NCBI GenBank assembly: GCA_029783825.1
Contig: JAREIK010018581.1
Coordinates: forward strand, 112,001-176,000
Source: Sapria himalayana
Taxonomy: Eukaryota; Streptophyta; Magnoliopsida; Malpighiales; Rafflesiaceae
Direction: 5' to 3'
Length of the DNA: 64,000 nt
Shown: positions 36,852 to 47,479 of the stretch, piece by piece
Layout: every line of letters begins with the position of its first letter
Position numbering within the stretch: the first letter of the stretch is position 1
Made by a program: the position numbers and the translations under genes
Notes under the pieces: generated by a model
Told to the model about the DNA's origin: nothing
Database searches by the model: none
Seen by the model: the letters and a program-made list of their open reading frames with translations, nothing else

Positions 36852-37496
36852 TCATAATCGAATCGAATCATGGTCAACCCATCTCCAGAGGTGTCTCTCC
36901 ACGAACACGGCTCCATCTGCCATCGCTGTTTCCTTCTCCATGTCACTGGCCTCTCTCGTCTCCTCCGTCCAGAACTCCCCGCAAGGCAATCGATCAACCA
37001 CAACCTCAGCCGAATGGAGGACATAACGGGTCAGTAGGCCAGGATACGATTCGGAATCCCGTTCTTCCACCTTCACACCGCAGGAGTCTGCAACCATCGT
37101 CACGGCCTTGCCATCTCTCACCACGCTTCCAAGTTCCTCCCTGATTGCCCGAAACAGGGCGGATTCCGGCGTTTCGTCGGGTTTCATTTTCTCCGACAGG
37201 AGCCTGAATCGATCCCTCGTTGCTCCGTTAGATAATTGTTGCTGAGATTCAACGAGAATCTGATTTTCTGATCCCCCCCGGATTCTCGCAATAACCACGC
37301 CGACTCTGCGAATTGGAGGGTTGGAGTCCTCGAGGGTTGATTCGCCGTTGCGAAGCTCCAGCCAGAGGTTGTGGAGATTCTTGGTGCCGAGAGTAATCCC
37401 CCATGAATCCAAAGAAAGGGAAGGCAGCCGCTGCCGGAGCCAGTCCGAGAGAGCCTGGGGCGTTTCAAATGCACGCTCGTTCGTGGAGGACAACAT
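36852..37496 (-). CDS. Nudix-like domain protein, uncharacterised
   Basis: A 214-residue intact minus-strand frame ending in TGA at 36852. A hydrophobic strand (RRVGVVIARIR, 63-73) is followed at about 101-125 by a helix resembling a Nudix box: ETPESALFRAIREELG (108-123). Against the canonical GX5EX7REUXEEXGU it keeps the last Glu pair (120-121) and Gly123, but the leading Gly is not obvious and the first Glu of RE is Ala117. Nudix enzymes hydrolyse nucleoside diphosphates linked to other groups; with this change, activity and substrate cannot be predicted. The remaining sequence (WGITLGTKNLHNLWLELR, and the carboxyl half) matches no other family I know. The start is well supported: an in-frame TAG lies upstream at 37527-37529. 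A hAT remnant begins 51 bp before the ATG. The open frame free of stops, in GC-rich context, argues for a real gene. Confidence 0.75.
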   Translation of the reverse strand: MLSSTNERAFETPQALSDWLRQRLPSLSLDSWGITLGTKNLHNLWLELRNGESTLEDSNPPIRRVGVVIARIRGGSENQILVESQQQLSNGATRDRFRLLSEKMKPDETPESALFRAIREELGSVVRDGKAVTMVADSCGVKVEERDSESYPGLLTRYVLHSAEVVVDRLPCGEFWTEETREASDMEKETAMADGAVFVERHLWRWVDHDSIRL

Positions 37497-37575
37497 GGCG
37501 TGATTGCGATTTTGACGAAATGGAGACTAGGGTTATAGATTTCAGGTGGAGGACAACATGGCGTGATTGTGATTC
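37483..37575. repeat. Duplicated 29-bp block spanning the Nudix-like start codon
   Basis: The block that begins GTGGAGGACAACATGGCGTG occurs at 37483-37511 and 37546-37574 with one base difference (C against T near its end). The first copy contains the gene's ATG on the minus strand. The second occupies the place where the left terminus of hAT copy E should be. Confidence 0.92.
37542..37559 (-). promoter_or_regulatory. Potential five-codon upstream reading frame
   Basis: The second block creates ATG TTG TCC TCC ACC TGA on the minus strand, encoding Met-Leu-Ser-Ser-Thr, the same first five residues as the Nudix-like protein. It lies 45 bp before the true ATG and is in the same frame, closed by its own TGA. 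If transcribed it would be an upstream ORF able to lower translation; no expression evidence exists here. Confidence 0.55.
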
Positions 37576-38079
37576 CAACCGGTCTGCCCGGCACGAGGCC
37601 CGGCACGATTCGGTCTCGTGCCGGACTGGCACGGAAATTTCCCATGCCCGGTTTCGTGCCGTGCCGTGCCGAGGCCAACCGGGCCTCGTGACGTGCCTGA
37701 CCCTATACGGTACCGTGGCCCGTTGACACAGTATCATGCCAAAATCAATTTTTTTTTAAATTAGGGTTACGGGGACATTGAAATCTTAATTTTTATTTAA
37801 AATTAGGGTTTCGAGCGTGACTAAATCTTAATTTTTTTTAAAAATCAGGGTTTCGGTCGTGCCGAAATCCTGATTTTTTTTAATTTAGGGTTCGGCCCGA
37901 CTGGGCCCAACTCGGCGGATTGTGCTGCGGGCCCGTGCCGGGCTGAGCCCCACAAAACCGTGCCGGGCCAGGCACGACACGGTCACTGTACTGTGGCGTG
38001 CCTCGCCCGACACGAAAGCACGGTCGGGCCTGAAAAAAATGGCCCGGGCTGGCCCGGCACGTCTCGTTTGACACCTCTA
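37547..38079. mobile_element. hAT element (copy E), left terminus overwritten
   Basis: The right end TTGACACCTCTA (38068-38079) is followed by ATTTCAGG (38080-38087). The same eight bases lie at 37539-37546, so the insertion left a perfect TSD. After the left TSD, however, the TAGAGGTGTCAA terminus is missing and replaced by about 28 bp copied from the neighbouring gene. From 37574 (CCAACCGGTCTG) the usual body resumes. It contains telobox-type AATTAGGGTTT units like copy D inner. The element sits in the presumed promoter or leader of the Nudix-like gene. Confidence 0.88.
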
Positions 38080-38087
38080 ATTTCAGG

Positions 38088-39490
38088 ACAAATCAGATTA
38101 GCTTAATAAACAATGAAAAACGAATTTAAGTAATATTAAATAAAATAATATGAAAAAATAATAATAATGAACATTATTTATTATTTCTTAATAAATAAAT
38201 ATGCCTCATTGTTTTTTTTTTATTAACCTTCATCATTTATGAAGGTCTAACTTATTGAGTAATATTTATTGTATCATTTTCTTTTACTAAATAATATTCA
38301 TTATTTCTTAATAATTAAATATAATTTATTATTTCTTAATAATAAATAATAATAAAATGAATCGATTTTTTTTTTTTATATCAACTCAATAAATATAACA
38401 CATAAATCAGCTTGTAACCCTAATACATTCATCAAATCAAAATTCAACTTCGTTGAATTTTGAAAATACTCTTTAAATTAATAAATGTTAATTAATTAAT
38501 TAATATCAATTTATCGATTAATTAATATCTTTGTAAAGGAGATTGAGGAGTGCAAGAATGCATCATAGAGTTCTTATAGAGTGTCGAATGCAATAATTTG
38601 ATAGTCTGAGAGTCAACAAGTTGCTAGATGCTTGAATGGATTAAGTCCCATAATCCTCAATCAAAATACTTATGATTGTATATCCTCTCTAAGCAGATCA
38701 TCCAATCGACTGATTGAAAACTTCTCCCCTACTATGACCATGTTGATTACGCTGCTGTCTAAATACATTCGCCAGCTCTCTTTTTTCTTAGGCACGAGTG
38801 AGACTAACATTGTGCATGGACTCATGCTATCTGGGGTATGTCATTTATATAATGACTCTTCTATTCCTTCTCACTAAATTTTATTCTGATTTGGACTCAT
38901 CTGGTAATGTGGCAAGTTTGACAAGCTACCTTTAGGAATGAGATTGATGTAATATTGAATATATCACTTAGGAGGCAATTCTACTTGAAACTCTTTAAGC
39001 ATGATATCCTCTTAACTCTTTAAATAGTAATTTTTTTGTTATCAAGAAGATGGGTTTCTAGGGAGTCATTTGCAGCCTCTAGGACTTCTTTTACAACAAG
39101 ACATTAGACCACCTAAGTATCATTTCAAATAGTCCTCTTTTTTTTTTTAAAAAAAAAAAAGTAGGTGAGTGTTAGGAAGGACTTACCCACCCATTTATAA
39201 ACTTTGGACTTGAGAGTTCTTGTTTGATGGTGATAAGGGCCATCTTTACTCCATTTCTTTTCAATTTATATTAGTTTTCAAGATCAAAATAATGAGCATC
39301 CTTGTCAGATTGCTAGGGCCAATTCATTAATAGGTAGTATGCATCCATGTCTATTACTTCATAATATACCTCATCTCTACCCCGATAGTAATTTATGAAG
39401 TATGAGCTAATTCTAATATTCTCACGCTTGACAAATATTTCTTCTTTCTCTCAGTCTCAGCTTTGCATCACTGAAACTTTGATGCAACTA
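38088..39490. other. AT-rich intergenic DNA
   Basis: ATTATTTATT-rich sequence to about 38540, then mixed-composition sequence with no recognised protein (81-codon frame at 38632-38877 not called). Confidence 0.5.
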
Positions 39491-41340
39491 TTTCCTTTCA
39501 ATCAAATTTAGATTCAGAGCCAACTTCATAAGGCTGCTAGATGTCATGCTGCTTATCTTCATCAGCTTGCTTCCACTCCATTAGATTTCTAGAGGCTCTT
39601 TCCTTTATCACAATACTTGGCTCCTCTTCATAAGAGCAAGGTATGCATTGTTCTCAATCTCATACCTTTCTGGTGAATTTCTAAGTCGTGTAGACTTCCT
39701 CAATATAGGAGTTGTCTCAATTATATTAACCTCAACAGAATCATCAAAGCTTGTCTGCCCCACCTCTTCTTAAGAAGATTCTATCCTGCTAGTGGAATTG
39801 AGTCATGACTCCTTTTGTGATGTTGTGACATGGATAAGTCACGACTTACTATTTTTATGTTGTGACTCCATTTCTTCAGAACTAGTAACCTTGTTATGAA
39901 TTCTATGAACCTCTCTACTCTTGTACTTTTTCTTTGATGCCTCATTCCATGTCACACTATTATGTTTCCACTTCGTGACTCCATGTTCTTATGTCTCATC
40001 TTTAGATCTTGTCATGACACCATGTTTTGACGTGGAAACTTTGCTTTAACTTCTCCATCTTTGCACACCAAGTCTTCTTTGCTTTCATTTTGAAACTAGT
40101 TGGCTTCAATCGAATTCAAATTTAGAGCAAACTTCACAAGGCTCCTAAATATCGGACTGCTCATCTTCATTAGATTACTATCACTGCATTATATTCTTGG
40201 AGGTTCTTGCCTCTATCATAATGATTAACTTCTCTTCTATAATTTGAAGAGCATGATATGCATTATCCTCATACCCTTTAATTAAGTTTATAACCCATGT
40301 AAATCTTCTCAATATAAGAGCCTTTTTTTCCTTCTTATTTTTCTTCATCTTCTTCCTCTACATCTACTTTTTGTGATTTCTTTTCTTTTTCCTCTTATTT
40401 TTCTTTTTTTTTGTTCATATTATTATTATTATTCTTCTTTTTCTACTTCTTCTTTCTCTTCATCATCATCTTATTCTTCTTATTATTTTTCTGATTCTAC
40501 TACTCATTTTTTTTTCTTCTTATTTTTTCTTCTTCCTTTCTCCCTATTCTTCTTTTTCTTCTTACTTTTCTTCATTTTCTTTCTCTACTTCTTCTTTTTG
40601 TGATTTATTTTCTTTTTCCTATTCTTAATCTTATTCTTTTCTTTTTATTCATCTTCCGCTCTTTTTCTTTTTGTTCCTGTTTTTTTTTTCTTTTTCTTTT
40701 TCTTTTTTTTTGTTTCTTCTTTTTCTTTTTGTTCATATTTTTCTTCTTTTTCTTTTTATTCTTATTTTTCATCATCAACAACACCATCATCATCATCATC
40801 TTCTTCTTCTTATTTCTCTTTTTCATCTTCTTTGTCGTCGTCTTCTTCTTCTTTCTCATCATCATCATCATCATCTTCTTCTTCTTTTTCTTCTTATTTT
40901 TCTAATTTTACTACTCATTCTTCTTCTTCTTCTTCTTATTCTTCTTAATCATCTTCATCATCACCACCTACTACTATTTCAACAACATCAGCATCAATAG
41001 AGTCATCAAACCTAGCATGCTCCACCTATTCATTAGATGACTTTGTGTCACTAGTAGAATGAAGTCGTGACTCCATTTGTTATGTCATGATAGGGGTAAG
41101 TCATGACTCAGTTTCCATGTCATGACTTCATTGCTTTAGAATTATCAACTTTGTCATGACTTCTAGGAACCTCTCAACTCCTTTCTTTGATACATCTTCC
41201 TTGTTCTATGTCGTGATGTTATGTTTCCATGTCATGATTCCAAGTTTCCATGTCTCATCTCTAAATCTTGTTGTGATACCATGTTTTGATGTGGAAAATT
41301 TGCTAGGATATCTAGTTTCCACACTAAGTCTTCTTTACCT
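39490..41340. repeat. Direct duplication with a pyrimidine-tract expansion in the second copy
   Basis: Copy 1 (about 39490-40085) and copy 2 (about 40090-41340) share landmarks in order: TTTAGA.TCAGAGC/AATTTAGAGC, CTTCA.AAGGCT, AGAGCA.G.TATGCATT, CTCAATATA, GAATCATCAAA/GAGTCATCAAA, CTAGTAGAATG/CTAGTGGAATTG, then ATGTCTCATCT and ACCATGTTTTGA.GTGGAAA. In copy 2 the sequence after CTCAATATA is interrupted by the long TTC-rich tract. The minus strand of both copies reads through a similar, unrecognised polypeptide (RQDLKMRH against QQDLEMRH), so the unit may be decayed retroelement coding DNA. Confidence 0.7.
40325..40965 (+). repeat. 640-bp polypyrimidine tract (TTC/TTTC/ATC)n
   Basis: Nearly pure C/T on the plus strand with occasional A, built from TTC, TTTTC and CATCAT units. 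All frames through it (poly-Phe/Leu/Ser one way, poly-Lys/Met the other) are artefacts. Such mirror-like purine-pyrimidine DNA can form triplexes. Confidence 0.95.
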
Positions 41341-41349
41341 TTTTTCTTA

Positions 41350-41690
41350 TAACTAGTCAATTGCTCAATGTAAATTCTTTTTCCAAGTCACCATGAAAAA
41401 ATATTGTCTTCAAATTTAACTGATCAACTTTTGAGTCATACCTTATTGTAGCAGCTAACACAGCCTGAATTGAAAAAATTTTTGATGTCGATGAGAAAAT
41501 CTTATCATAGTCAGTGCCCTCCACTTGAGATTATCCATTAGAAGCTAACTGTGTATTATATTTCTAAATCTTTTTATTAGTCTTTAGTTTATATTTAAAT
41601 ACCAACTTGCATCCAAATTTAATTTCTTTTCGATTCAAGGGTAACTTAACAAGTCTTTAGGTGTCATTCTTCACCAATTATTATAACTAC
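41350..41690 (-). pseudogene. Ty1/copia reverse transcriptase fragment
   Basis: On the minus strand the translation runs GCKLVFKYKLKTNKK, then SQVEGTDYDKIFS, then VDQLNLKTIFFHGDLEKE, the start of the copia RT domain in the expected order (WVFKxK, GxDYxETFSP, LDVxxAFLHGDLEE). The catalytic YVDD region is not present. A few stops interrupt it. Confidence 0.8.
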
Positions 41691-42281
41691 TTCATAGCTT
41701 TCTCTCACTAAATTGATTTTCCGGGGAGTCTTGCCTTCTCCACATCTCATCTTTTCTAGTGACAAGTAGTCTCAACCCTGAATTTCTTTGTTAAGATTTT
41801 TAATCCTCATGAGCTATTTGTTCTCCAATCATGACCTTAAATTTATCTATAATGGTTCAAAATGTTTCATGGGCTATTTGTTTTTTGTCATTATCTCGAA
41901 TTTACTCGACCTCGAATTCCCCATGAGATGTTTGTTCTCTAATCATGACATTAAATTTCTTTATCATGGTCGCAACCTTGAATTGTCTACAAGCTGTTTG
42001 TTCTTTAGTCAAGGTCTCAAATTTCCCTATCATGACCTCAAACATTGTGTGACCAATTTTAACTCTCATCACTATCTCAAATTTACTTGTCTCTTTCCCA
42101 AATTATTGTTCTTCCAAGTCTTTTATATCTTCGTATCATGACTCTATATCTAATTGTGATACCAAGTTGCTCTTCAAGTTTTCTCTTTCATTAACAAAGG
42201 AGCATTTGACACGAGGCTTGATGGAGCTTGTCAATAATTTGTACAAAGATTCACCCATTGTTCCCTGCATAATTATCATCG
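41691..42281. other. Unassigned sequence with short internal repeats
   Basis: Phrases such as TTGTTCTCTAATCATGAC and TCAAATTT(A/C)C recur several times between 41800 and 42110, suggesting a degenerate tandem repeat. The 117-codon frame here translates it. Confidence 0.5.
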
Positions 42282-43601
42282 TGTTTGGCAATTTATTTAA
42301 TGATTTTTTTGGGTGATTTGAGATATATTTATTGTTGTGTTTGTACATATTTGAGTATTTTTTGGAAAGATTTCACTAAATATCTATTTTGAGGGAACTT
42401 GATAAATATTAGTAAAATCAAGGTTATTTTGAGTGAAATTGGTATATTTGATTGAGAAATGACATGTATGAGAGAAAAGTAATGAAGAGTCATGCTATTT
42501 CTCATATTCCAACCCAGTTATATCTTTCATGATCCTATTGAATAGTTATAATATCATTTCTTTATCAAAACACTACAAAATCAGTCATGATAATCTTGAT
42601 ATGCTATGATTCAACCATTGAGTTGATATAATCATTTTGTTATACAATATAGTCTTCATATTCATGAAATTTTTTTAGAGTTACGACCACACAATCTCTA
42701 TAATATCATAATGGTGGTAATTTTATTTTTATATCATGATAGCCATATACCCTATTGGTAATTAGTCACAGCTATTTCTAGTGACATGACTTGTTCGATA
42801 TAAAGCTAAAAAACAAATATTTTGAGTCACATTTATATTATCTATCATGTCTTTCCATTTCAAACAGCATCTGCTCTAGTTATGATATTTCTACCACTAT
42901 GACTTTGTTCTTTAATGAAAAAAATACCCACGTCGAGACTATTCTTAGGATCATGATTTTATGGTTCAAATAGTAAATGCATCAATCATGACTGTTTAAA
43001 CATTGTGAATTTGTGTTTTAGAAAGTAAATATATCAACACATCATTTTGTGTTTCATTGATAATTTTCTTAGTCATGGTATTTCCAACATCGTAACATTG
43101 TACTTTAGAGGAGAGTTACTTGAGTTGCAACATTAATTGTTTCCTTGATCATTATACTTCAGAGAAGATCAGACAAAATAATAAGTTGTGATCTCAAGTC
43201 AATGTTATGAATTTCATCTAAAAGTGTTATATGAATCCTCGAAGTACAACAACAATAATTAGAGAAATTCATAAAAAAAGAGAAGAGAAAAAATGTGAAT
43301 TGGATTATGAGCCAAGTGTAGGAAAAAATCATATACAACTTGATTCCACCCCCTAATTAGGGACAAATCCATGAAGAACATGAGTAATATTTGATTGAGA
43401 TTAAGTTTTAAGATGCCCTCAAAAATCATAGACAACTTCATTAGTAACCTTCAATTCTATGAGATGCCTTTCAAAATATCTCGCATGAATCCTTTCTCAA
43501 TATCAGGCTAAATTATAATATATAGTTGATTTTACATATTTGTATAATGATGATTTAATTTTATAAATTTTAAGTTTGAGATAATATTGTGGTTTGGATA
43601 T

Positions 43602-43641
<40 letters not shown>

Positions 43642-44268
43642 TAGAATTGTAATATATGAATTTTACAATATCATAGGTTTATGCATATTAATTATGATAG
43701 AGGGTGACAAATAAGTCATAGGAAACTCATACAGTATGATAAGAAGGAAGTGACAGTCCTTCTAGTCTTAATTAATGAGATAAACCTATTTGTAAAAACC
43801 TGAGATCAAGGTAAGTTTAATTATTACATGTATGATATTTATAAATCTGAAAGAATAAATATACATATGACCAATTCATTGTGAATTGGTTGTGATGAAT
43901 GGTGATAGATATGTCAAGGGACATATCTAAGTAAAGGAGACTCATATGGTGGTGTTAATTTTGTGAGTCATTTTCTCTTGTATAATTTTTGTAAGTGAGA
44001 TTCATGAAAAGATATATATTAATTATCCTGATTATAATGCTTACAAAGCTATTAACACAAATGTATTTAATATTATATTATTTCATATCCCTGAGACATC
44101 ATATATCATAGAATAAAAATGCACACTCAAAGTAGTTGTCAATAGTAGATGACATATTTTTTAAAAAGAGTAAACAAGCGAATGGCCCAAATAAATGAAA
44201 TGTTATGTGATTTAGTGGTGAAATATTGAGGGCATAATTATGAGATAATCATTCTTGGTTAGTGGTCT
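42282..44268 (+). repeat. LTR-like repeat related to the 60.8-kb Athila-type LTR
   Basis: The left end TGTTTGG.CA.TTTAT aligns with TGTTTGACACTTTAT at 60840, and colinear blocks continue: ATATTTGAGTATT, GATAAATATTAGTAAAATCA, ATAATATTGTG, then AAATATTGAGGG near 44223. No polypurine tract precedes it, so it is probably a solo or truncated LTR. A (TA)n run lies at about 43603-43638. It is longer than the other copy because of extra sequence around 43150-43500. Confidence 0.65.
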
Positions 44269-44274
44269 CAAATA

Positions 44275-44700
44275 GATAGTGTTGTGCTAGCACAACACAT
44301 TTTTTAAGCCCATCCGGGACACTATGCCATGCTCAACATATCTTGGTTCTAAGAATGGGCTATGATGTGCTAGCATGGCTCTAAAAATAGGTAGCCTAGT
44401 ACAGTCCATTGGCATGAATTTTGCTTGAGTTGTGCTAAGTTGGGTTAGGTTTTGCTAGGCTAGCCTAGTTCATTCCTTGCTAGATTAGTTCAGGATAGGT
44501 TACCCTAGTTCATATTTAGGCTAGCCTAGGTCAGAACTAGGCTAGCCTAGTTTATTCTAGGTAAGCCTGGTTCATTCTAGGCTAGCTTGAGTCAGGTCCA
44601 AGCTAGACTATTTGACTAGCCAAGCCAAAACTGACATGCATGGATCATTATACTAGCCTATTCCTTGCAATCTTTTATATGGCAGGAACTCTAGCCACAC
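44275..44700. mobile_element. Decayed hAT-family copy with GGCTAGCCTAG tandem units
   Basis: The left side has an inverted GTGTTGTGCTAG/CTAGCACAACAC palindrome followed by ATTTTTTAAGCCC, laid out like the left side of the 45678 element (GGGTCATG...CATGACCC, ATTTTTAGG). The middle is a degenerate tandem array of TTAGGCTAGCCTAGTTCAT-like units. Termini and TSD not recognised. Confidence 0.55.
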
Positions 44701-45677
44701 ATGGCCTAAGTGGTACAACATATGTTGTGACTTTGTCATACTTTATAATTTTATCAATTAGACAATGTCCTAAAAGTTCATTAATAAAATATCTCATCAA
44801 TTAAGTTTCACAAATGCATAAGTTGTACAAGTAGTAAAATAGACTTTTATCTATATTTTGATCACATGGAGATTGTATCAGTAGTTTAGTTATTCAATAA
44901 TAAGACAACTTATTTTTTAATAAAATGAATATTTGTATTATTAGATAATCTTAGGTCCATGATTTATTCATTTAATCTATGTGACGGTGTTTATATTGTC
45001 TGACTTATATTATGTTGGATATAGAACAAATGTTGAAGTATTATGTAATGACTTTTTTTCCTTATGGTATACAAAGTGATTATCACTATTGAGCATGTTT
45101 CAATGGCAGTCTCCTCATAGATGTCCCTCAAAACAACACCACCGAGATAAAAATTTCTTTTTGCTAGTCATTTTTATAATCTCATACCTTTTAGGACAAC
45201 TTTGTCAATAATTCTTGATGATTCATTCATATGCACACTCTTATTCTTCAACCTCAAATGTCATAAAAATCAAAGATTGATATGGTTTATAAGTATTTGG
45301 ACTTTCAGTTTCACATATACTATACTTACTCATATCCTAAGAATTATCTATCATCATTCTTTTCGGTGATGATGTGATTCCAATGCTAAAGGGTAATCTC
45401 TTTGGAGAATATTTAATATAATATTTATCCTAACCAAGAATAAGTTTTGCTAAGGTGTGTACAATCGATTACCATATAGAAATATTTGTATTTTTAGCTT
45501 CATAAATATCATACTCATAATGAATACCATACCCAGACCTCAGATTTCAATGTATATATTTATCTTGCGCATCATAGCTTAAAGGGTTGCTACTTCATTC
45601 CTACCATATATATCAGTGAGTCTTATGATTAACCTATCACTATCCATCATGATAATCTCATACAAATCTACCAATAA
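44701..45677. other. AT-rich intergenic DNA
   Basis: No gene or defined repeat recognised. Confidence 0.55.
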
Positions 45678-47120
45678 TAAAGATGTCAGATGGGTCATGT
45701 CATGCTAGCATGACCCATTTTTAGGAGGCCTAGTTAGGCCACCATGCCGTGTTGGGCACGATCTGGTAAGGTAGTTGTGTTATGCTTGGCATGACATGAC
45801 TTATGTTTTGCTTCGCCCTACATGGCCTGAGTCGTGCTGGGTCATGTTGCGTCGTGCTAGGTCATGCTAGGTTGTACCAGGTCATGCTGGGAGCTAGGTC
45901 ATGCTTGGAGGTAGGTCTTGTTAGTTTTTGATTTTAATTATGTAAATCATAAATTGGCAATAAAAAAATAAAAATATGAAAAAAATACAATCATATCGTA
46001 CATATGACATTCATATGAAATAAAAAAAATATCCATCATGACATCATCAAAAAAAATGATAAATAAAAATAATAATAATATAAACACAACAAAAAAAATC
46101 TATTATCCAAAAAAAAAAAATAATAATCAATTATAATGCCAATTAGTGTTATGAAATCATCATCATCATCATCATCGTGTAAGTATCTGATAGTATCATT
46201 AACAATAACTTCAATATCTTCCAAGTATCATCAGTCATTATTTGCCAATAACTCCTGCACTCATTCTAGCCCTATCCTAGATGCCAAATCTGAATCCTTT
46301 CAATCCTTCATCCATGCAAATGCCCGAATAATATTTGAATATAGTCTTGATCTTCTATTCGAATTTCGAAATAATATTGACTGCAACAAAAAAAGTAGAT
46401 TCTAATGATATGCTATACCAGAGTAGTCAGTTGATCCCGTGATATCTTAGACAGCATGGGATAGACGGACTCATATAATTTCAACCATTATAAAATATCA
46501 AGTTTTTTATCATTGTTAAGTAATAGAATCGAGTAGTAATTAATATCTAAGTACTGATATAGATCGCTCCTATTCAATAGACAACCTCATCATTTCCTTC
46601 TCACTAACTAAATGAAGAAGTCATCATCTCCGAATATAGTGTCCATGTCCATATTGGAGCTTGGCTAAAATTACTATCATACCATAGTGTCATAGTATTT
46701 AAATAACTTAGTCAATTTTATATGAATAAACTCTTTAGGTTGGTGTTCCTTGTTCATGCACATGGATATGTATGTCAAAATATTTTTTACCTTTTCCACC
46801 TTAACCCTGGGATCCATGTAGGCATCTAGACAATAAAAAGATGAAATGGTGGACTAGAATTTTAAGTACTTAGTTTTCATCTCAACAGATTTACCCCACC
46901 TAGTGGCTGCCAATCATGCCAATGAACTAGGCACGTGAGTTGTGCTTGGCCCGACATGAGGCATGGCTACCTCTGGCCTAGCACGACATGAGCTGTGCCT
47001 TGGGCCAGCCTGACCTAGGTCCAATCATGGTTCTAGACCATGCTATGCTAGGATAGGAATTGCTTAGTCAGCCCATGCCTCATGCCATGCTTGGCCCACC
47101 CGGTTCACTTGACACTTCTA
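45678..47120. mobile_element. 1.44-kb hAT element with TSD and transposase remnant
   Basis: Left terminus TAAAGATGTCAG at 45678 and right terminus TTGACACTTCTA ending 47120 are variants of the family ends. Flanks ACCAATAA (45670-45677) and ACCAATAC (47121-47128) match at 7 of 8. GC-rich arms (45678-45925 and 46895-47120) resemble the small copies. The AT-rich centre codes, on the minus strand, for the end of a hAT transposase. It is thus an internally deleted relative of an autonomous element. Confidence 0.85.
46130..46860 (-). pseudogene. hAT transposase C-terminal remnant
   Basis: Frames were read on the minus strand. At about 46775-46835 the translation has MDPRVKVEKV, matching the LDPRxK motif before the hAT dimerisation region. 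At about 46433-46500 it has LDIL followed shortly by YESVYPMLSKISRD-like sequence (the DIxxWWK...YPxLSxxARD motif). At about 46389-46403 comes ESTFF, matching the SESxFS motif. An acidic run from (GAT)n follows. Order and spacing fit the dimerisation domain, with frameshifts and stops between blocks. The N-terminal zinc finger and catalytic core are absent. It is a different lineage from the transposase at 18422-20921. Confidence 0.72.
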
Positions 47121-47315
47121 ACCAATACTCAAAATTTTAATTTAAGTTCTATTTAATTATCATCAATCAATATTTATAATATAAAATAAATCAAATACAT
47201 TCATTCATTTATACAAAAAACTAATTCACATCGTATATCTTAATTTATACAAATCCTAAACCTATGCTTATTTGGTATATATTTCCAAATCTATTAATAG
47301 AGAAGAGTGGTTTGA

Positions 47316-47441
47316 AAGGCATGGCCCACCTGGCGGATTTCATGCCATGAGCCCATGCCGTGCCTAGCCTGACATGGTAGCCTAGTTGGGCGGGCTAAAA
47401 CCGTGCCGAGCCAGCCTAGTCCAACTCATTTGACACCTCTA
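47316..47441. mobile_element. Right-end fragment of the TAGAGGTGTCAA hAT family
   Basis: It ends TTTGACACCTCTA at 47441 after GC-rich sequence with GCCCATGCCGTGCC and GGGCGGGC words. No left terminus or TSD is seen; the copy is truncated on the left. Confidence 0.75.
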
Positions 47442-47479
47442 TCCCTAACTATTGAAATTTATATTAATTTTACATCCAT

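Noticed and set aside
37184..37678. 164-codon minus-strand frame starting inside hAT copy E and running into the Nudix-like gene
   Set aside because: It uses a different frame from the motif-bearing protein and begins in transposon sequence.
40373..41000. Poly-Phe/Leu/Ser and poly-Lys/Met proteins
   Set aside because: They are translations of the TTC-rich pyrimidine tract.
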